Positions 59,013-64,000 of a stretch of DNA of 64,000 nt are shown here, piece by piece. Where the stretch lies: positions 930,001 through 994,000 of the forward strand of contig JACEUU010000003.1 of the NCBI GenBank assembly GCA_024998755.1, in the 5' to 3' direction. The translations under genes were made by a program, and so were the position numbers. Below the pieces are notes generated by a model. The model worked only from the letters and a program-made list of their open reading frames with translations, made no database searches and had not been told where the DNA came from. How positions within the stretch are numbered: the stretch's first letter is position 1; every line of letters starts with the position of its first letter. The stretch comes from Vampirovibrio sp. (lineage in GTDB: Bacteria > Cyanobacteriota > Vampirovibrionia > Vampirovibrionales > JAJTHC01).

Positions 59013-60527
59013 TTGCCTCCTGCAGAGCTACCCCCATTTTCATCCAATGCGGAACAACCGACCGCTTCAATTAATGCTTCAACGGCTTCAGAACCCACAT
59101 TAGCTAATTTAACTGCTACCCATGTGGAACAACAAAAAGTAGTTGGGGATACTGGCTTTACGATAGACAAAACGACGCTAATTAATGCCGCTTCAAATAA
59201 TCAGCCGCCTAAACAGCCCCCGCCCCCCAAAGACCCTATGAAGAAAATGCTCGGCATTTTATTGCGGGCTAGTATTTTAATGGCTGGCGTATTGGCGGCT
59301 ATGTTAGTCTTTCTTTATAGCTTACGCTTATTTTTACCAGCGGATATGCGTCCGAATATGGGGCCTCTTTCGTTAGATGTATTACCCGGCGTAGCCCCAG
59401 ATTATGTCGTATTGCTCATGGGGGTTGATTCTAACAGGCAAGCAGGCGGTGCAAAGCCTGAAAACCCTTATACGGGTTCAAGAACCGACACCATGTTTTT
59501 GGTACGCCCCGTGCCACAAGGCAGAACGCTCAATGTGGTTTCTTTACCTCGTGATACGAAGGTTTACTTAGATTCAGACCAAACAAAAATTGCTAAACTG
59601 AATGCAGCCCATTCCATTGGCGGGCCAGAACAGACACAATCGGTTCTACAACAATCATTTGGTATGCCCATTCATCGGTATATTGCCTTAGATTTTCAAG
59701 CCATTAATGTGATGGTCGATGCCCTTGGTGGGGTGGATGTTTACGTTGAAAAACGGATGCACTATAACGATTTTACCGCCAAATTATTTATTAATTTTGA
59801 AAAAGGCTGGCATCATTTAGATGGTAAACAGGCGGAAGGCTTTGTACGGTTTCGGCATGATGCGTATGGCGATATTGGACGGATTCGCAGGCAGCAAATT
59901 TTTGTAGATGCCATGAAGCAAAAACTGGCAGACCCTGCCCTGTTGCTACGCTTACCGCAACTGGTGCAAACCATGGAACCTTATATTCATACTAATATGA
60001 ATTTTAGCGAACTGCTTTCATTTGCAGGTTACATTAAAGGCATTGATTCTCAACAAATTCGGTTTGCCACCTTACCGGGGCATACATCTGAAGGGGAAGC
60101 TTCCAGTTACTGGATTGTAAACCCTGAAGAAAGCAAAGCCTTGCTAACCCGTATGTTGTTTAATCAAATTTTACCGCCTGCTGAAGGTGAAGCCCCTGTG
60201 CCAGCTAAATTACCCACTATTGGGGTGTTTTATCCGCCAGAAAACGGCATTGAACAATCACAGCTTGAACAACAACTTTCCCAAGCGGGCTTTACCCCCG
60301 TTTGCTTCCGTGAAAAACGGCTGGGGCTTTCCCAATTAGTAGACCACACCTTGCAGTTAACCGATGGACAAATTCAACGCATTCAAGGCTTAGGGTCTTA
60401 TTTTGCTAAAACTAGAGTCAGCTTTGTTGCTAAAAACAGTGCCATGAACCCGTTTACTTGCGGAAATGAAGATATTACACTCATTCTTGGGCAAGATGCG
60501 TTCCCCCATCAAACATCGACTCCGTAA
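59013..60527 (+). CDS. LytR-CpsA-Psr (LCP) family protein
   Basis: LCP enzymes attach polymers (teichoic acids, capsules, glycans) to peptidoglycan. The 504-aa protein has a Ser/Pro-rich cytoplasmic head, a membrane helix (about residues 86-105) and the LCP domain with YVVLLMGVDSNRQ, SRTDTMFLVRP, SLPRDTKVYLD, GGVDVYVEKRM, GFVRFRHDAYGDIGRIRRQQ. A C-terminal LytR_C-like domain (about 400-500, TIGVFYPPENG) follows. The start is TTG 59013 with GGAGA 9 bp upstream; no ATG fits the frame. Downstream genes encode exported proteins. Confidence 0.9.
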   Translation: MPPAELPPFSSNAEQPTASINASTASEPTLANLTATHVEQQKVVGDTGFTIDKTTLINAASNNQPPKQPPPPKDPMKKMLGILLRASILMAGVLAAMLVFLYSLRLFLPADMRPNMGPLSLDVLPGVAPDYVVLLMGVDSNRQAGGAKPENPYTGSRTDTMFLVRPVPQGRTLNVVSLPRDTKVYLDSDQTKIAKLNAAHSIGGPEQTQSVLQQSFGMPIHRYIALDFQAINVMVDALGGVDVYVEKRMHYNDFTAKLFINFEKGWHHLDGKQAEGFVRFRHDAYGDIGRIRRQQIFVDAMKQKLADPALLLRLPQLVQTMEPYIHTNMNFSELLSFAGYIKGIDSQQIRFATLPGHTSEGEASSYWIVNPEESKALLTRMLFNQILPPAEGEAPVPAKLPTIGVFYPPENGIEQSQLEQQLSQAGFTPVCFREKRLGLSQLVDHTLQLTDGQIQRIQGLGSYFAKTRVSFVAKNSAMNPFTCGNEDITLILGQDAFPHQTSTP

Positions 60528-60565
60528 TTAGTAGTTACCTGAAATTTTATAAGGGCGTTTTCGTT

Positions 60566-61393
60566 ATGCTTCAATTGATTGCCTCAAAGGCTAATCGTCG
60601 TCTAATTTTTACCTGTTTAGCGTTATTACTGGCGGGCGGATTGTCATCAGTCGTTATGGCGGCAGATGAAGTTTCAGGGCCTTATCAACCGTACAAACCG
60701 CCTGTAGTACCAAGCAAACCTGCTGCGGAAACCTTAAAAGAAACGGGGTCTAAAATTAAAGATTTTTTCAAATCAAAACCAGCAGATACCATCAAACCCG
60801 CAACCGAACTCAAAACAGAGCCTTCTGCTCCTGAAAAAATTCAAATTTCCAAACCGCCTGCTATTGCCGTACCAGTAGCCCCTGCTAACTTGGGCGATAT
60901 TCAAGAATTGACGGTATCTTCTGAAAACGCCCCGCTGCCTGTGTTGAAAAAAGTCGATGACCCGAAGAATCCGCTAGGGTTGATGGCGGCGAAAAACCAA
61001 CTAAACCATGTGGAACTGCTAATGGGCGATAAACGCTGGTTGGAGGCGGACAAAGAACTGGCTACCTTGAAGCCTTGGTTGATTGAAGCCACGGAACGCC
61101 ATATTGAACTGTACAAAATTTTAACGAGAGTCCCTAGTGGGCGGGTGCAAGGTGAATTTGAAAAACGCTTGGCGTTAGAATTCGCTAAAATGCGAGATAA
61201 AGCAATGTTTGATAGTGGGCGTATTGCTATTCAAATTAACAACCCGAAACGGGCGGTTCGCGATTTGATTGAGGTGATTCAATCGCAATCTCGGACAGAA
61301 ATGGGTGTAAAGGCTTATAAATTATTGCAGGAAGTGGGCTTTACCGAAGAACTACAACTGATTGAAACCCCAACCAAAACGCCAGCTCAGTAA
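60566..61393 (+). CDS. Unknown exported protein
   Basis: This 275-aa protein has a signal peptide (residues about 12-32, LIFTCLALLLAGGLSSVVMA) with cleavage after MAA. The mature part is Lys/Pro-rich then helical (AKNQLNHVELLMGDKRWLEADKELATLKPWLIEA, about 145-180; short pieces of it look TPR-like). It sits 38 bp after the LCP gene and may be in one unit with it. There is no known domain. Confidence 0.75.
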   Translation: MLQLIASKANRRLIFTCLALLLAGGLSSVVMAADEVSGPYQPYKPPVVPSKPAAETLKETGSKIKDFFKSKPADTIKPATELKTEPSAPEKIQISKPPAIAVPVAPANLGDIQELTVSSENAPLPVLKKVDDPKNPLGLMAAKNQLNHVELLMGDKRWLEADKELATLKPWLIEATERHIELYKILTRVPSGRVQGEFEKRLALEFAKMRDKAMFDSGRIAIQINNPKRAVRDLIEVIQSQSRTEMGVKAYKLLQEVGFTEELQLIETPTKTPAQ

Positions 61394-61500
61394 CAATTAC
61401 AACTTAGTTGTAACAATTGCATTAGGTTTCCTTCTTACCGTTCGATACCTTTAACAAGTGTGTAAGCCATTAGGTTTGTTTTGTTTAGGATTTTGAACGA

Positions 61501-62022
61501 ATGATAGTAACCCAATTACCGCCACCCACCAATTTGTTTGAATGGATGGATACGATTTCAAAACTCATTGAAATTGGGTTTCAAGTAATGGGTACATTAC
61601 ACCCAAACCCAAACCTTGGACACTTGTTTCGTTCATTAACATTCGGTTGGTTTGCCTTTGTGTGCTTTGGATGCACAGCGATTCTTCTTTTAAAGGGACG
61701 GTTTCTTCTAGTTCCATCCCATTGGTTATTTTCATTCTCTAGGGGCTATCAATACAAAATAATTACGCCAAATCAAAAAGCTATATTCTCAATTGCTATT
61801 GGTGCTTTTTGTGGAATAGGCATAGAGTTGGTAGTCGCTTTTTTAAAACCAATTTCAATCCAAGAAGGGGTTTGGTGTGTACTTGGTTCGATGCTGCTAT
61901 TTTGGCTACTCAATCCATTGCTTAAAAGACCTGAATCATCACAAAAACAAGAGGGGACTATTTATGACTACTGCGAACAATACAAACAACTTACTGATAA
62001 CCAAATCCATGAAACTATCTAA
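61501..62022 (+). CDS. Unknown small membrane protein
   Basis: This 173-aa protein has three to four membrane helices (about residues 43-65, 68-80, 95-115, 125-145) and short soluble ends. I do not recognise the family. The end overlaps the start of the next gene by about 59 bp, a different frame. It is part of a run of small envelope genes. Confidence 0.6.
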   Translation: MIVTQLPPPTNLFEWMDTISKLIEIGFQVMGTLHPNPNLGHLFRSLTFGWFAFVCFGCTAILLLKGRFLLVPSHWLFSFSRGYQYKIITPNQKAIFSIAIGAFCGIGIELVVAFLKPISIQEGVWCVLGSMLLFWLLNPLLKRPESSQKQEGTIYDYCEQYKQLTDNQIHETI

Positions 62023-62422
62023 CTTAGCGTTTCTGTTGGCTTTAGCGGTTAGTTTTACGCTAAACTTAACGGCCTTTGCAAACATCACCTGCACTAAAGA
62101 TGAATTGGGCGATAGCCACTGCACTTCAGGTAAAGCTAGTGGCACAATGACACCCAATGGTAATTTCAAATTAAACGCTGGGCATGGGCAAACCTATACA
62201 GGGTATCAAGACCCTAAAACAGGTAAATTTACCGCAAAAGACCAAGCTGGCGTTGAATACAAGGGGCATCAGCTACCCAACGGGCAATTTAAGATTGATG
62301 GTAACAATGGGCTTTCCGTTCAGGGCAATAAAGATAAAGCCACGCTTCAATTTCAGGGTGAAGAACACACCTGCACCTTTAAACCCGATGGCTCAATGTC
62401 TTGCCCCAGCCTTGGGCTGTAA
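61964..62422 (+). CDS. Small exported protein with a Gly/Thr-rich repeat-like body
   Basis: The start ATG 61964 has GAGGGGA upstream; ATG 62009 (MKLSNLAFLLALAVSF) places a signal peptide directly at the N-terminus and is equally good. The signal peptide ends at AFANITC, so a disulphide or lipid-like Cys follows. The body of about 110 residues has recurring G-x-x-Y/F-x-G and TP/DPKTGKF strings, beta-rich, with Cys pairs at both ends (CTKDELGDSHC, CTFKPDGSMSC). Its function is unknown. The longer open frame to 61877 overlaps the previous gene heavily. Confidence 0.7.
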   Translation: MTTANNTNNLLITKSMKLSNLAFLLALAVSFTLNLTAFANITCTKDELGDSHCTSGKASGTMTPNGNFKLNAGHGQTYTGYQDPKTGKFTAKDQAGVEYKGHQLPNGQFKIDGNNGLSVQGNKDKATLQFQGEEHTCTFKPDGSMSCPSLGL

Positions 62423-62426
62423 TTAA

Positions 62427-63845
62427 ATGGAGAATGCACTACCAATGTACCCAGTGAAATTAAAATCCTTTTTATTCTTAGCTATCGCTTTTATTTGTTT
62501 ACAAATGAGTTTGATTTCATTACCAGCCAATGCTAGCACAAATAGTGGCGTTAAACATTCGATAGTGCAAGCCACACCCCAAAAAAGAACGTTAACAAAA
62601 CAAGAGCAATTAACAAAATTTATTTTAGCGGATAATAAAGTAGAAGCCCTTAAGTTGATTAACCAAGGGGTAAGAATAGTGAAATATAGTGCTTTTTTGG
62701 CACACACTGTTAAAGAAAACAAACTGGAAAGAACACGGTTATTATTAATGGCTGGTGCGAATCCGAATGATGCTAAATTTATCCTTATAACACCTTTAAT
62801 GCAAGCCGTTTTGGATAAAAATTTGGCTATGACCAAGTTATTATTATCTTATGGGGCAAGCACTGATACGAAAATTTTGTTCTTAGATATGAATCCATTA
62901 CAGTTATCAATCATTAATGGCACAAAAGAAATTACTTATCTACTGTTGGAAAAAAGCACGAATATTAACGACCAAAGCAATCTTTTCAAGATGCCTGCAC
63001 TCTATTTTGCTATTGGCACAGAAGATATCATGCTAACCCAAAAACTGATTGAAAAAGGAGCAGATGTTAACCAGCAAGATGGTTTGGTACAAACAACGCC
63101 TCTTCATATCGCTACAGGGCTAAATAATAGGGAACTTTTAAGCTTAGTGTTAAAATCTGGGGCAACCATTAATGCAACAGATAAAGAAGGAACCACGGCT
63201 TTATTCTTACCTGCACAATTAGGGCATACAGAAATTGTTAATCAGCTGTTATTAGCTGGGGCAGATGTAAATGCCAAAGATAATGCGGGGAATACACCCT
63301 TAACCAAGGTGCTTCGGTTTGATAGCCTTTACAATAAAAAAGAGTTGGAAGAATTTATTAAGAACAATAGCGAACGAACCAAGGCAGCTAATACAGAGAC
63401 CTCTCCACTTAAAATTCAAAAAACCCAAATTCTTCTTGAAAACAATACCCAAATTGTCCGTATGTTACTACAAGCAGGGGCAACTGTAACCGTGCGGGAT
63501 GGTGAGGGGTATACTCCGTTGCATTATGCCGTTAGTAAAGGTAACTTAGAAGAAGTTCAACTATTACTAGCTGCTGGGGCAGATGTGAATGCCCTTAACT
63601 ATAAGAACCATAAAACCCCACTTCATGAAGCCATCAATGAAAACCCGAATGCGGAAGAAATATTGAGCTTACTGATTGAAGCGGGTGGTTCTCTTTCTGA
63701 AAAAACGACAGAAGGAGAGACTCCTCTTCAATTAGCAGAAAAACAGCAAATAACAAAGCCATTAGCCACATTAATAAGTCAATACACCCAAGAAGAAGGG
63801 GAAAGAAGCTACTACCCATCCCCTACAAATAGACAATATCGATAG
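62427..63845 (+). CDS. Exported ankyrin-repeat protein
   Basis: This 472-aa protein has a signal peptide (residues about 7-37, ending LPANA). At least eight ankyrin repeats follow (about 95-460), for example DNAGNTPL, GADVNAKD, EGYTPLHYAVSKGNLEEVQL, LLAAGADVNA. Ankyrin proteins bind other proteins; exported ones are common in host- or prey-associated bacteria. The first gene start is ATG 62427, five bases after the previous stop; ATG 62445 is an alternative. The linker near residues 290-340 is Asn/Glu-rich. Confidence 0.88.
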   Translation: MENALPMYPVKLKSFLFLAIAFICLQMSLISLPANASTNSGVKHSIVQATPQKRTLTKQEQLTKFILADNKVEALKLINQGVRIVKYSAFLAHTVKENKLERTRLLLMAGANPNDAKFILITPLMQAVLDKNLAMTKLLLSYGASTDTKILFLDMNPLQLSIINGTKEITYLLLEKSTNINDQSNLFKMPALYFAIGTEDIMLTQKLIEKGADVNQQDGLVQTTPLHIATGLNNRELLSLVLKSGATINATDKEGTTALFLPAQLGHTEIVNQLLLAGADVNAKDNAGNTPLTKVLRFDSLYNKKELEEFIKNNSERTKAANTETSPLKIQKTQILLENNTQIVRMLLQAGATVTVRDGEGYTPLHYAVSKGNLEEVQLLLAAGADVNALNYKNHKTPLHEAINENPNAEEILSLLIEAGGSLSEKTTEGETPLQLAEKQQITKPLATLISQYTQEEGERSYYPSPTNRQYR

Positions 63846-63918
63846 CTAAAAATTAAAAAAGACGGTAAACTGATAGTAATAATCACTTGTTGTTAATTGT
63901 TAAAAGGATATCCTCGTT

Positions 63919-64000
63919 TTGCACCCTACCGCTATGACACTCCAATCAGGTAAACCCTTCCCGCTCGGGGCAACGTGGGATGGACGAGGCACTAACTTCG
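63919..64000 (+). CDS. glgX: Glycogen debranching enzyme (GlgX-like), partial
   Basis: The frame opens at TTG 63919 (or ATG 63934) and runs off the right edge. The visible residues MTLQSGKPFPLGATWDGRGT and NF match the start of GlgX/TreX debranching enzymes (PLGATWDG.G.NF). AAAAGGATA precedes. Only about 27 residues are visible, so the call depends on this signature. Confidence 0.75.
   Translation, partial: MHPTAMTLQSGKPFPLGATWDGRGTNF

Overview
This window is AT-rich bacterial chromosome, and the best reading is a non-photosynthetic member of the Cyanobacteriota (Vampirovibrionia/Melainabacteria type). The main evidence is the ATP synthase operon at 10005-16389. It has the cyanobacterial order (two AtpI/AtpZ-like proteins, a, c, b', b, delta, alpha, gamma), carries separate b and b' genes, and lacks beta and epsilon. 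A single bacterial-type tRNA-Gln, an FdxA-like ferredoxin, a Fe/Mn superoxide dismutase, type IV pilus and ComEC genes and Gram-negative envelope proteins fit this. No photosynthesis genes are present. The placement is inference from gene order and protein style.

Layout. 1-5293 (minus strand) is a type IV pilus group: a PilM-PilN fusion, PilO, and two related membrane proteins, one of which is split by an IS5-type element. 5342-9880 holds folate salvage (5-formyl-THF cyclo-ligase), a membrane protein and an 853-aa acidic protein with five nearly identical 144-bp repeats. 10005-16389 is the ATP synthase operon. 16423-21416 holds a HTH/zinc-ribbon regulator, a candidate small RNA, a His-rich protein, ferredoxin, SOD, an unknown gene and tRNA-Gln. 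21417-31086 is sparser: a MATE exporter, a 1.2-kDa-residue-scale TPR/beta-barrel outer-membrane protein, several unknown genes and many short palindromic repeats. 31335-44578 carries valS, a LysM protein, an FtsB-like protein, ComEC with a matrixin-TPR protease and a glycosyltransferase, tatD, and a solute-binding lipoprotein. 44731-47678 holds an unknown small gene, a compact candidate type I toxin-antitoxin locus, era and tyrA. 47936-54066 is lemA followed by four tandem DUF3137-like paralogues, the third split by the second IS copy. 54179-64000 carries an unknown protein, HU, two low-complexity proteins (one ending in a lysozyme-like domain), an LCP-family enzyme, secreted small proteins, an ankyrin protein and the start of a glgX-like gene.

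The most striking unlabelled element is at about 45313-45608. It encodes a 25-aa amphipathic peptide with a perfect Shine-Dalgarno, a near-consensus sigma70 promoter and a terminator. An oppositely oriented promoter inside the ORF and a terminator in the leader would make a ~100-nt antisense RNA. The peptide resembles E. coli TisB in residue pattern. Other window-wide patterns are tandem ATG start codons at about 18 genes, several families of MITE-like repeats that sit exactly on gene 3' ends and supply stop codons, and two inverted 1158-bp IS copies, each with a clean 4-bp target duplication and each splitting a gene whose frame closes perfectly when the element is removed.
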